Under the pieces are notes generated by a model, which had not been told where the DNA came from, did not search any database, and worked only from the letters and a program-made list of their open reading frames with translations. A stretch of 64,000 bases of DNA from CBDDGJ01 sp965227805 (GTDB taxonomy: Bacteria > Pseudomonadota > Alphaproteobacteria > RS24). The position numbers and the translations under genes are program-made. This document shows, piece by piece, positions 45,755 to 54,317 of the stretch; the stretch's first letter is position 1, and each line of letters starts with the position of its first letter. The stretch covers positions 1,240,001 through 1,304,000 of the forward strand of contig CBDDGJ010000003.1 of assembly GCA_965227805.1 (NCBI GenBank), given 5' to 3'.

Positions 45755-46408
45755 TCAGCGCCGTTCTGATTTTGACGCAATATACGCCAAGGCCGCTTCA
45801 AACGCCTCCTCTATAGACAAATTAGTGCTATCAAGCAAGTAGGCATTTTCATCTCTTTTACTGGGGGCGGTGGCGCGGGTCTCATCTCTTTGGTCACGGG
45901 CGCGAATATCGGTAAGAATATCATCGGGATTTAGGTCTGGATTTTGCGCCGAAAGCTCGGCAAAGCGGCGTTCGGCACGGGTTTTAGCACTTGCGGTAAC
46001 ATAGAGCTTATAATCGGCATCGGGGCATATAACCGTGCCAATATCGCGCCCATCCAAAACTGCCCCGCGCTTATTATTGGGGGGGGTCGCTGCGAAATTG
46101 CGTTGAAATGCCAATAAAGCCGCGCGTATGCCGGGTTGTGCAGCAATAATCGAGGCGGCGGTGGCGACCGCGCGACTTCGCAATTTTGCATCATCCAGTA
46201 ATGTTAGATCCAAATTCTGCGCCACCTTAAGTGCCCCTGCTGTATCTTCGGGCGGCAGACCACGTTCCAGCACCCCGGCTGCTACGGCGCGATATAAGCG
46301 CCCCGTATCCAGATACGCATAATCAAAATGTGCAGCTAGTTTTTTAGCCAATGTGCCTTTGCCGGAGGCCGATGGCCCATCTATGGCGATTATAACTGGT
46401 TCTACCAT
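45755..46408 (-). CDS. cmk: Cytidylate kinase
   Basis: This P-loop kinase phosphorylates CMP and dCMP. The Walker A block IAIDGPSASGKGTLAKKL (residues 6-23), the YLDTGRLYRAVA CMP-binding segment and LDGRDIGTVICPDAD (near 117) are typical. Length 217 is normal. It begins one base after the aroA stop, so the two are translated from one message; aroA-cmk-rpsA is a conserved order. Confidence 0.97.
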   Translation of the reverse strand: MVEPVIIAIDGPSASGKGTLAKKLAAHFDYAYLDTGRLYRAVAAGVLERGLPPEDTAGALKVAQNLDLTLLDDAKLRSRAVATAASIIAAQPGIRAALLAFQRNFAATPPNNKRGAVLDGRDIGTVICPDADYKLYVTASAKTRAERRFAELSAQNPDLNPDDILTDIRARDQRDETRATAPSKRDENAYLLDSTNLSIEEAFEAALAYIASKSERR

Positions 46409-46409
46409 A

Positions 46410-47753
46410 TTATATGCCGGAAAAATCCGCTCCTATTCTCCGCATTAAATCAAAAAAATCAGGAAAACTTGTGGCAATCATAGCGGCATCGTCAATATAA
46501 ATTTCATTTTGTGCCACCAGCCCCGCAATGAGAAAACTCATAGCAATACGATGGTCGTGATAAGTTGTGATATGCCCGCCACCGGGAATTATGCCCCCCA
46601 TACCTTTGATGAAAAGCGCATCTTGCTCTGTTTTTACCTGCACGCCGTTTTTTTGTAACCCTTCGGCAATGGCATGTAAGCGGTCGCTTTCTTTAACGCG
46701 TAATTCGGATAATCCGGAAAAATAGCTATCGCCATGTGCATAAGCGGCAGCGATTGATAAAATAGGATATTCATCAATCATCGCCGGCACATATGTGCCG
46801 TCAAGCTCTATGCCCTGCAGCGGGGAATGGCAGACCGTTAAATCTGCAACAGTTTCGCCTGCGGCGTGGCGTTGATTATTAACCTCTATATGCCCCCCCA
46901 TGGCGCGTAAGGCATGGATAAGCCCGTCTCGGTGTGGATTGAGCATAACATTTTGAATGGTAATATGCGAACCAGGCACCAGAAGTGCAGCGACTATCAA
47001 GAAAGCGGCAGATGATGGGTCACCGGGCACGTCAATATCACATGCGGTTAGCTGTGCTTCGCCATTTATTGCGATGGTTGTTCCCTTTGCGTTTTTCGCT
47101 TCGGTTACCTGCACCCCAAATAAGCGTAACATACGCTCGGTGTGGTCGCGGCTTGGATGTGCTTCACTAACCGATGTTTCACCCAGAGCACCGAGCCCGG
47201 CCAAAAGAATGGCCGATTTAACCTGCGCTGAAGCAATCGGCGATATATAAGTAAGGGGTAAAACAGGGCTTAGGCCGGTAAGTGTAAGGGGTAATGTGTC
47301 TTTATCCGTAAGGGGCGCGTGCACGCCCATATCTTTTAGCGGGTTTAGAATGCGCGCCATTGGGCGGCGGCTTAAAGACGCATCACCGCTAAAGGTGACA
47401 TTTATCGGGCTAGACGCCACAGCACCCATAAGCAGGCGGCACCCGGTGCCGGAATTACCGAGATCCAATGGCGTGTCCGATGCCCGAAAATTGCCCACGC
47501 CCACGCCATATATATCCCATACCCCTGCATCAATGCGGCGAATATCTGTGCCTAAATTTTGCAAAGCCCTGGCGGTAGCTAAAATATCATCAGCTTCCAA
47601 AAGCCCGCGAATCGTGGTTTTTCCGATTGCCAGCGCGCCCAAAATCAGCGCACGATGCGAAATAGATTTATCTCCGGCAATGGTAACTGTGCCGCGCAAG
47701 CGAGATGCGGATTTACGTGCCATAACATGTAATCGGGTAGAATCAGCTATCAT
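46410..47753 (-). CDS. aroA: 3-phosphoshikimate 1-carboxyvinyltransferase (EPSP synthase)
   Basis: This shikimate-pathway enzyme makes EPSP from shikimate-3-phosphate and PEP. GDKSISHRALILGALA near residue 28 and the LDLGNSGTGCRLLMG loop near residue 95 are clear. An Ala where class I enzymes have Gly in the NAGTA/NSGT loop cannot be judged by eye; the NSGTGCRL form resembles glyphosate-tolerant class II enzymes. The frame is open to 47771; I choose the ATG at 47753 (MIADSTRLHV), giving 447 residues. It is divergent from the FYDLN gene and is the first gene of the nine-gene minus-strand run. Confidence 0.95.
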   Translation of the reverse strand: MIADSTRLHVMARKSASRLRGTVTIAGDKSISHRALILGALAIGKTTIRGLLEADDILATARALQNLGTDIRRIDAGVWDIYGVGVGNFRASDTPLDLGNSGTGCRLLMGAVASSPINVTFSGDASLSRRPMARILNPLKDMGVHAPLTDKDTLPLTLTGLSPVLPLTYISPIASAQVKSAILLAGLGALGETSVSEAHPSRDHTERMLRLFGVQVTEAKNAKGTTIAINGEAQLTACDIDVPGDPSSAAFLIVAALLVPGSHITIQNVMLNPHRDGLIHALRAMGGHIEVNNQRHAAGETVADLTVCHSPLQGIELDGTYVPAMIDEYPILSIAAAYAHGDSYFSGLSELRVKESDRLHAIAEGLQKNGVQVKTEQDALFIKGMGGIIPGGGHITTYHDHRIAMSFLIAGLVAQNEIYIDDAAMIATSFPDFFDLMRRIGADFSGI

Positions 47754-47889
47754 GAATGTGCTTTTACGCATTTTCTACAAAAAATCACAAGAAAAAATGC
47801 ATAAAATGCAGAATAAAGTTTTGACAGTTCCACTGCTTCATGGCAATGAATTTTGTCAATATTATTTTAGCAGCGAAAAGGACGATGTC

Positions 47890-48255
47890 GTGGCCGACCC
47901 GAAATTAGGAATTAAGCGCATTTGTGAAGCGTGTGGAGCGAAATATTATGACTTAAACAAAATACCGGCTATTTGTCCCAAATGTGGGGCATCATTTGAC
48001 CCGGCGGCATTTATACAGGCGACTGTGACAGAAGATGAAGACGTGGCCGATAATGAATTGGATAATGACCAAGCTGATGTTTTGGATGATGATGTAAGCA
48101 TTGAAACGCTTATTGATGAAGAGGAAGTGGATGATGATGAAAATGCGCCCGATCTTCCCGAATTTGACGATGACAGCATGGTGCTGGATGATGACGACGA
48201 CGATGACGATATTGATTTAAGCGATGACGACGACGATGATGACGATGATGCCTAG
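47890..48255 (+). CDS. TIGR02300/FYDLN-type acidic zinc-ribbon protein
   Basis: This 121-residue protein has an N-terminal zinc ribbon (CEACGAKYYDLN...CPKCGA) and a tail that is almost entirely acidic, ending in long Asp runs. It matches the alphaproteobacterial family named for its FYDLN motif; function is unknown. The open frame reaches back to 47296, but that part is antisense to aroA. The start is GTG at 47890-47892, because AAAGGA lies about 8 bp upstream and the family begins with the equivalent of ADPKLGIKR. It sits between aroA and tRNA-Ala, a conserved place for this gene. Confidence 0.88.
   Translation: MADPKLGIKRICEACGAKYYDLNKIPAICPKCGASFDPAAFIQATVTEDEDVADNELDNDQADVLDDDVSIETLIDEEEVDDDENAPDLPEFDDDSMVLDDDDDDDDIDLSDDDDDDDDDA
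48183..48251 (+). repeat. GAT/GAC simple repeat encoding the poly-Asp tail
   Basis: Runs of GAY codons, with GATGAC and GACGAT alternating, encode the acidic C-terminus of the FYDLN protein. The region is a low-complexity coding repeat and may vary in length between strains. Confidence 0.7.
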
Positions 48256-48345
48256 CTTATAGGGCGCGTTAAGATTTTTTTAATTTATATGCGTTAAGCG
48301 ATTTACTTTTTTCGCGGGCGTTATATAAAGTTACGTTATCGGTGC

Positions 48346-48421
<76 letters not shown>

Positions 48422-48446
48422 TTATTTTCTTTCCAGCATAACTTTC

Positions 48447-49193
48447 TTAAAGCAAAATTATACCGCGTATCATGAATAGCGCACCGACAATAAGCATGAT
48501 TGCCTGTGTCCAGCGGAAAAAAGATGTATCACTCATATAATCAAGCACGCGCTTGCCGGCTCTTGTGCCGATAATCGACGCAATAATAAAAGCCGGAAAC
48601 ACCCACCACCCTGCCCATATCTGTGCAGCGGATGTGAGCACCAGCGCGCCGTAAAAAATGATTTTACTTGCATGGCTTAGGGCTTGTAAAATAGCCTTTG
48701 TCGCCACGACCTGATGGCGTGTCAGAGGGGTGCGCTGGAAAAAGATGTCTAATATTGGCCCACCTACGCCCGCAACCAGATTAACCAGCGACACAATAAA
48801 GCCGGCACTATAGGGGATAAGCGGGCGCGTAATATCCAGGGCAAAACGGCGCGGCAAGCCCCAGGCAATATAGGGAAGTGCCCCCAGCATAAGCAGCACC
48901 AATGCCCGTTCTGGCACATAAGCAATGAACCAGAATAATCCCAAAGCCGCGATTTCCCCCAAAATAAAACGCAAGATAACCGGCCAATGAATATAGGCGC
49001 GGTTAAGCCAAGCACGATACCCATTTGACACCAGCTGTATGCCGCCATGCAAAATCATAGCCGTGTGCACGGGTAAAATCATCACCAAAATGCCCATAAG
49101 AATAAGTCCACCAACCATACCAAAAATGCTCGATATGGTTGCGGTAAGTAATGTCGCACTAAAAATGATAAGAAAATTGATGAATGTAATCAG
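48447..49193 (-). CDS. TauE/SafE-family membrane permease
   Basis: This polytopic inner-membrane protein has about eight hydrophobic segments and belongs to the TauE/SafE/DUF81 group, proposed sulfite, sulfonate or organic-anion exporters; the substrate is unknown. The first ATG is at 49118, but the family-defining first helix (ATLLTATISSIFGMVGG) starts upstream of it. The frame is open and free of ATG, GTG or TTG back to a stop near 49203, so the true start is probably CTG at 49191-49193 or ATT at 49188-49190, with AAAGG just upstream. I give the CTG form (248 residues). It converges on tRNA-Ala with no obvious terminator between. Confidence 0.75.
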   Translation of the reverse strand: MITFINFLIIFSATLLTATISSIFGMVGGLILMGILVMILPVHTAMILHGGIQLVSNGYRAWLNRAYIHWPVILRFILGEIAALGLFWFIAYVPERALVLLMLGALPYIAWGLPRRFALDITRPLIPYSAGFIVSLVNLVAGVGGPILDIFFQRTPLTRHQVVATKAILQALSHASKIIFYGALVLTSAAQIWAGWWVFPAFIIASIIGTRAGKRVLDYMSDTSFFRWTQAIMLIVGALFMIRGIILL

Positions 49194-49283
49194 CTTAACC
49201 CTTTACTATTTATGCATAACTACCTTATATGATGCGAGGAAAGCAATTATTACCACATTGTGTGAGGAATGTGAGGAAAATTT

Positions 49284-50168
49284 ATGTTTCATGGCTCTAT
49301 CACAGCTCTGATTACGCCATTTGCTGCTAATGGTGCAGTGGATGAAGCCGCTTTACAGGCATTGGTGGAATGGCAGATTTCTTGCGGCACACATGGGCTT
49401 GTGCCCTGTGGCACAACCGGGGAATCACCAACATTAACGCATGAAGAGCATAAGCGGGTGGTTGAATTGGTTGTTGAAGCGGCAGGCAGGCGGGTGCCGG
49501 TTATGGCAGGCACGGGGTCTAATTCCACGACAGAAGCGATTGAGCTTACACGCCATGCCAAGGCGTGCGGTGCTGATGGTGCGCTTGTGGTAACACCCTA
49601 TTATAATAAGCCGACCCAAGCGGGGCTTGTCGCACATTTTGCCGCGATTGCCGAGGCGGTGGAAGATTTGCCACTTTTTATCTATAATATCCCGGCGCGT
49701 TCGGTGATTGATATGCAGGTGTCAACCATGGCGGCACTTGCAAAAGCGCATAGCAATATTGCAGGCGTCAAAGATGCTACGGCAGATATTATGCGTGTCA
49801 GCCACCAAAAGCAGGCGTGCGGGGCAGATTTTATTCAACTTTCGGGGGAAGACCCTACCGCTTTGGGGTTCATGACTTATGGGGGACATGGTTGTATTTC
49901 GGTGGCGGCCAATGTGGTGCCCGATTTATGCGCGCAGTTTCAAAATGCATGTATGGCGGGCGATTATGCAAAAGCCGGTATTTTGCATGAGCAGCTTATG
50001 CCCCTCCATATAAGTTTATTTATGGAGAATAATCCGGGCGGGGTAAAATATGCGCTGCACCGTCTGGGAAAATCCACACAGATTATGCGTCTGCCCTTGG
50101 TTGAGATAAGTGCAATAAATAAAGAAGCGATTGATGTGGCACTTAAAGATTTGGGCTTAATAAGCTAG
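49284..50168 (+). CDS. dapA: 4-hydroxy-tetrahydrodipicolinate synthase
   Basis: This enzyme condenses pyruvate with aspartate semialdehyde in lysine and diaminopimelate synthesis. The Schiff-base lysine is Lys163 in GVKDATAD, the catalytic tyrosine is Tyr134 in IYNIPARS, and CGTTGESPT (near residue 44) is typical. Length 294 is normal. The ribosome site GAGGA lies 6 bp before the ATG. smpB follows after 7 bp, a conserved pair. Confidence 0.97.
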   Translation: MFHGSITALITPFAANGAVDEAALQALVEWQISCGTHGLVPCGTTGESPTLTHEEHKRVVELVVEAAGRRVPVMAGTGSNSTTEAIELTRHAKACGADGALVVTPYYNKPTQAGLVAHFAAIAEAVEDLPLFIYNIPARSVIDMQVSTMAALAKAHSNIAGVKDATADIMRVSHQKQACGADFIQLSGEDPTALGFMTYGGHGCISVAANVVPDLCAQFQNACMAGDYAKAGILHEQLMPLHISLFMENNPGGVKYALHRLGKSTQIMRLPLVEISAINKEAIDVALKDLGLIS

Positions 50169-50175
50169 CTCCATT

Positions 50176-50658
50176 ATGTCGGGAAAATCTAAAAAACGTA
50201 AATCTGGCAATGATGGCCTCATTGCAGAAAATCGGCGCGCCCGGCGTGATTACGAGATCACCGATACGCTCGAAGCGGGGCTGGTGCTGCAAGGCACAGA
50301 GGTAAAAGCATTAAGGCAGGGCAAGGCCAATTTAATGCACGCTTATGCTACAATTGAAAAAGGCGAGGCGATGCTTATCAATGCTGATATTCCCGAATAT
50401 AGTGCAGGCAATCGGAACAATCATAAACCGACGCGCCCGCGTAAATTACTGCTGCATCGCCGTGAGCTTAATCGGCTTATGGCCGATACACAGCGCGCCG
50501 GCATGACATTAGTGCCGCTTAAACTTTATTTTAATGCGGGGGGCATGGTGAAATTATTGCTGGGCGTGGCGCGCGGCCGCAAAAAGGCCGATAAGCGCCA
50601 GGTTGAAAAACAGCGGGATTGGCAACGCGATAAAGCCAGACTTTTGAAACGCAGATAA
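50176..50658 (+). CDS. smpB: SsrA (tmRNA)-binding protein SmpB
   Basis: This small protein delivers tmRNA to stalled ribosomes. Signature blocks are ENRRARRDYEITDTLEAG (residues 18-35), LQGTEVKALRQGKANL and the basic C-terminal tail KKADKRQVEKQRDWQRDKARLLK, whose end mimics mRNA in the ribosome. Length 160 is normal. The tmRNA gene itself (two-piece in alphaproteobacteria) is not in the window. Confidence 0.97.
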   Translation: MSGKSKKRKSGNDGLIAENRRARRDYEITDTLEAGLVLQGTEVKALRQGKANLMHAYATIEKGEAMLINADIPEYSAGNRNNHKPTRPRKLLLHRRELNRLMADTQRAGMTLVPLKLYFNAGGMVKLLLGVARGRKKADKRQVEKQRDWQRDKARLLKRR

Positions 50659-50688
50659 AAAGGCAGGCTTATAAATTACCCCTTACAT

Positions 50689-52053
50689 TCACGCAGCAAG
50701 GCGTAATAAATCATCCATAACTTTTTCCAGATGACGAATATTATTGCACACTTGCACATGGGTGCAATAAGCGCCTAGTTTTTGCATTTCACTATCACCC
50801 GTATTCCATAAAGCCTTTACTTCCGGATTAAGCCAGATAATGCGTTTTGCCCGTTGCGCCATATCTTTCAAAATCAAATGCCCCGGATCACCATAATTGG
50901 AACGTGCATCCCCCAGAATTAAAATTGTTGTGCGGTGGTCAATCTCATCATGCACCATATCGGCAAGCTCGTTTAATGCGCGCCCGTAATCAGTAGAGCC
51001 GCTGCCAAAATGACGAATAATCTCTATCATTGCGTCTTCTGCAGTATGGGTTTCAAAAAAGTCTGTCACCTCGCCGCATGTCGCTGAAAAGGCAAAGCTA
51101 CGCGTGCGCGGCATAACTTCATCCAGGCTATAAAGAAACATGAGTAAAAACCGCGCCACACTGGCCACCGACCCAGACACATCGCATAGGGTGATGAGCT
51201 TGGGGCGTTCGACTTTTACCTGTTTCCACATAATATCGAATAGCACACCGTCATTGCGTTGATTATGGCGCAATGTGCGGCGAATATCGACTGTGCCGCG
51301 TTGTGCCTTTTTTTTGCGCCGTGCATGTAAGCTGGCGAGGCGCTTGGCAAGCCGTTTGATAAGGTTTCGCATAATATGCATATCGGACGTGCTTAAATTG
51401 GTAAGTTTGATGCGCGATAAAGCATCCTCACGCAATAGCCGCCCGACATTTGCCGTTCGCATGGCTATTTGTCGCTCCACATAATCGGATATGGTATCCA
51501 TAAGCCGGGCACGTTGTTGTTCCAGTGCGCTCATAAGTTCGGCATGATCAGCTTGACGTGCGTCACTTATGCTGCGGTCTAACGCCTCAATGCCCATCGT
51601 CTCGGCAATGCGGCGCGAAAACAGCCCTTGCTGCGTGAAGAGCTGTGCATTTTGCACCCCGCTTTGCCCCGCCGCGCGCGCAATGGCAGTGGCAAGGGCA
51701 TTTTGATCATTTTGTGCCAGCATATTGTGCAATTCATCGGCTAAAGGTGCGGCTTGCGTATCATGTGCGGCGATTGATTGCGTATCACTCTGGTCTGCTT
51801 CTGCCACTGGGGCAGGGGGTGCCTGAGGGGGCACGTGTAGCTCCAGCGATTGAAAATAATCATCAAAACACATATCAAAACGCTGTTTTTCATAATCGGT
51901 TTTGGCCAGTGTTTGGCTTAGTGCAGCTTTGACCAATTGCTTATCTTGCAATCCGAATGCTTTTAATGCGTTTGCTGCGTCTAAAGATTCAGCGGTGGAT
52001 ATGCGTAAATCGGCAGCGCGTAATATGCGAATAAAATCCCCGAGCATAAACAT
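50689..52053 (-). CDS. VWA-domain protein, CoxE-like
   Basis: The 454-residue protein has a variable N-terminal half rich in Ala, Gln and Asp, and a C-terminal von Willebrand factor A-like domain. Its MIDAS motif DVSGSVASV (near residue 290) keeps the D-x-S-x-S metal site. It matches the CoxE/DUF58-like partners of MoxR ATPases. It follows the MoxR gene by 9 bp on the same strand. Such pairs act as chaperones for maturing protein complexes; the target here is unknown. The frame begins MFML; the Met at 52047 is an alternative start. Confidence 0.82.
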   Translation of the reverse strand: MFMLGDFIRILRAADLRISTAESLDAANALKAFGLQDKQLVKAALSQTLAKTDYEKQRFDMCFDDYFQSLELHVPPQAPPAPVAEADQSDTQSIAAHDTQAAPLADELHNMLAQNDQNALATAIARAAGQSGVQNAQLFTQQGLFSRRIAETMGIEALDRSISDARQADHAELMSALEQQRARLMDTISDYVERQIAMRTANVGRLLREDALSRIKLTNLSTSDMHIMRNLIKRLAKRLASLHARRKKKAQRGTVDIRRTLRHNQRNDGVLFDIMWKQVKVERPKLITLCDVSGSVASVARFLLMFLYSLDEVMPRTRSFAFSATCGEVTDFFETHTAEDAMIEIIRHFGSGSTDYGRALNELADMVHDEIDHRTTILILGDARSNYGDPGHLILKDMAQRAKRIIWLNPEVKALWNTGDSEMQKLGAYCTHVQVCNNIRHLEKVMDDLLRLAA

Positions 52054-52062
52054 AACATAACC

Positions 52063-53016
52063 CTATGAGGCTTTGGGTGATGGGGTATGCATGTGGCGTA
52101 ATATGGTGTTAACCTCACCTTCTACCGCTTCTATATCACTGCGGAATTTGAGTAAAACATTAAGCGTATCTTTAACGAATGTCTCATCCAGATTTTCCAC
52201 ATTAAGCAAGACCAATGTGCGTGCCCAATCTATGGTTTCGCTAATGGCGGGTGGTTTTTTCAAATCTAATGCGCGCAAGGCCTGCACAAAATCAACCAAT
52301 TCCTCGCGCAATGCCGTATTGAGTGTGGGCACGCGCGCATGGATAATTTGCGCCTCGCGCGTGGCATCCGGAAATGGAATATAAAGATGCAAACAGCGCC
52401 GCTTTAAGGCATCGCTAATTTCGCGTGTATTATTGGATGTTAAAAATACCAAAGGTTTAACTTTTGCTTTTACTGTGCCAAGCTCGGGAATGGAGATTTG
52501 AAAGTCGGATAAAAGCTCCAGTAAAAAAGCTTCAAACTCTTGGTCGGCCTTGTCGATTTCATCAATCAGCAAGACAATATCCTCATCACTACGCAAGGCC
52601 TGCAATAGGGGGCGCGGCAACAAAAATGTGTCAGAGAAAAATATATCTTCAAACCCTTCTAGCCGCGCCATAGACTCATCCAGATTTTGCGCACCCTGCA
52701 TAAGATCGCTTAGCTTTTCGCGTAATATTTGTGTGTAAAGCAGTTGTTTGCCATATTGCCATTCGTAAAGGGCTTTGCTTTCATCAAGTCCCTCATAGCA
52801 TTGCAAGCGGATAAGGGAACAGTTGAAATAAATTGCAGCGGCTTTGGCAAGCTCGGTTTTGCCGACACCGGGTGGCCCTTCCACCAAAAGTGGTTTATCC
52901 AATGCGCGCGCCAAAGTAAGCGCGGTGGCAATTTGCCGGTCGCAAATGTAGCCTTTTTCTGCAAAGCCCGTTTCAATCTCTGTAATATGTTTTAGAGCGT
53001 CATGTGTAGTGGCCAT
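52063..53016 (-). CDS. MoxR-family AAA+ ATPase
   Basis: This 317-residue AAA+ ATPase has Walker A GPPGVGKT (residues 47-54), Walker B VLLIDEIDKAD (near 130), sensor-1 VFLTSNNTRE and a C-terminal lid with RTLVLLN. It belongs to the MoxR group, which works with VWA proteins to insert cofactors or assemble complexes. It lies between the MltB-type transglycosylase gene (9 bp upstream) and the VWA gene (9 bp downstream), so the three are one operon. Cytosolic. Confidence 0.88.
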   Translation of the reverse strand: MATTHDALKHITEIETGFAEKGYICDRQIATALTLARALDKPLLVEGPPGVGKTELAKAAAIYFNCSLIRLQCYEGLDESKALYEWQYGKQLLYTQILREKLSDLMQGAQNLDESMARLEGFEDIFFSDTFLLPRPLLQALRSDEDIVLLIDEIDKADQEFEAFLLELLSDFQISIPELGTVKAKVKPLVFLTSNNTREISDALKRRCLHLYIPFPDATREAQIIHARVPTLNTALREELVDFVQALRALDLKKPPAISETIDWARTLVLLNVENLDETFVKDTLNVLLKFRSDIEAVEGEVNTILRHMHTPSPKAS

Positions 53017-53025
53017 AATATTCCC

Positions 53026-54249
53026 TTATTTTTTTTGCGCCGCTTGCGTTATATTGCGCATATAATCAAGCAAATCGGGTGTTGCATACCCATCGGCGAC
53101 AAGGTTCTGGTCGATTTGGAATTGCCGAACGGCTTTATTTGTATCTTTCCCCCGCATACCGTCTATTCTGCCAATATCATATTTATGTAAGCGTAATAGA
53201 ATTTGCATTTCCCGAATTTCATCCGGTTGTAGGGGGCGTGAATTAAGCGGCCATGCGATAAAGGCAGGGGGCGCCCCCATGAGCAAATCACTTAAAAAAC
53301 TTGCAGAAAGCGCATAAGCAGGCGCGACATTATAACGCATAAGGGCAAAGAAATTACCCGTAACCAAAAAGGCAGGCCCCAAATGCCCTGCGGGCAAATA
53401 AAGCGCGCTTTCGCCCCAGCGATCAAGCATTTTATGCTTTGCCCGCACCCCGATATTTCGCCAATAGGATACGGGTTTTTTCACGCTTAAATCGGCCATG
53501 CTGTAATTAAAGCCTTCGGGCAGGGTAACTTCTACCCCCCATGGCATATCAGGCTTCCAGCCCGATATTTTAAGATAATGTGCAGCCGAAGCGAGTGCGT
53601 CAAACGGGTTATTCCATATATCGCGTTTTGCATCACCACTTCCGTCTACAGCATAGGCCTGATAAGTTGTCGGAATAAATTGCGTATGCCCCATAGCACC
53701 TGCCCACGACCCTTTGAAATTATCTAGCGTAACATCACCGGTCTGCAAAATATCCAAAGCCGCATGAATTTGCTGATGACCAAATTTGGCGCGGCGCCCT
53801 TTATAGCCTAATGTTGCCAAAGCTTGTAATACGGGAAAATGCCCCTTAAATGTGCCATAATTGGTTTCCATGCCCCAAATCGCGATAAGCACACCGCGCG
53901 GCACGCCATATTTATTTTCCATCTGGGTAAGAAAGCGCGGATTATTGTTAATTTTTACGCGTCCCTTTTGCAGCCGGTCCGTCGTAATCATATGGGCTAA
54001 ATACTCCCAAATGGGGCGAATATATTCGGGTTGCCTGGAGGCAAGCTCGATAATTTTAGGATCGGGGGTTATGCGCGTTAAGGCATCAAGATAGTCTTCT
54101 GAAATACCGCGCGCGCGCGCGTCATCAATCACATTATCTATCCATGCCCGAAAAAGCTGGTCATCATCTTGTGTATTTTGTGCGTAAACCGATGGTGCCT
54201 TAACGTATATAAGGAGAGCTAAAGTCAGAATCTTAAAATAAGTGCGCAT
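53026..54249 (-). CDS. Lytic murein transglycosylase (MltB-like) with peptidoglycan-binding domain
   Basis: This periplasmic enzyme cleaves glycan strands. A signal peptide (KILTLALLIYV core, cleavage near VYA-QN) follows the ATG at 54249; the frame is open 12 codons further but the longer start would break the signal. The catalytic Glu is in IWGMETNYGTF (near residue 115), the SWAGAMGHTQFIP block is typical of MltB, and a C-terminal PG_binding_1 domain (about residues 340-395) has LHKYDIGRIDGMRG. Length is 407. It is the first gene of the minus-strand operon with MoxR and VWA genes. Confidence 0.9.
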   Translation of the reverse strand: MRTYFKILTLALLIYVKAPSVYAQNTQDDDQLFRAWIDNVIDDARARGISEDYLDALTRITPDPKIIELASRQPEYIRPIWEYLAHMITTDRLQKGRVKINNNPRFLTQMENKYGVPRGVLIAIWGMETNYGTFKGHFPVLQALATLGYKGRRAKFGHQQIHAALDILQTGDVTLDNFKGSWAGAMGHTQFIPTTYQAYAVDGSGDAKRDIWNNPFDALASAAHYLKISGWKPDMPWGVEVTLPEGFNYSMADLSVKKPVSYWRNIGVRAKHKMLDRWGESALYLPAGHLGPAFLVTGNFFALMRYNVAPAYALSASFLSDLLMGAPPAFIAWPLNSRPLQPDEIREMQILLRLHKYDIGRIDGMRGKDTNKAVRQFQIDQNLVADGYATPDLLDYMRNITQAAQKK

Positions 54250-54317
54250 ATGAGTTTCATTTTTGGCCGTGATTCTGTATAGCATAGTTTGATATTTATA
54301 AAAGGTTTAGGTGGAAA

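Noticed and set aside
47296..47889. N-terminal 198 codons of a long plus-strand frame ahead of the FYDLN protein
   Set aside because: They are antisense to aroA and have no family content; the GTG at 47890 has a ribosome site and matches the family start.
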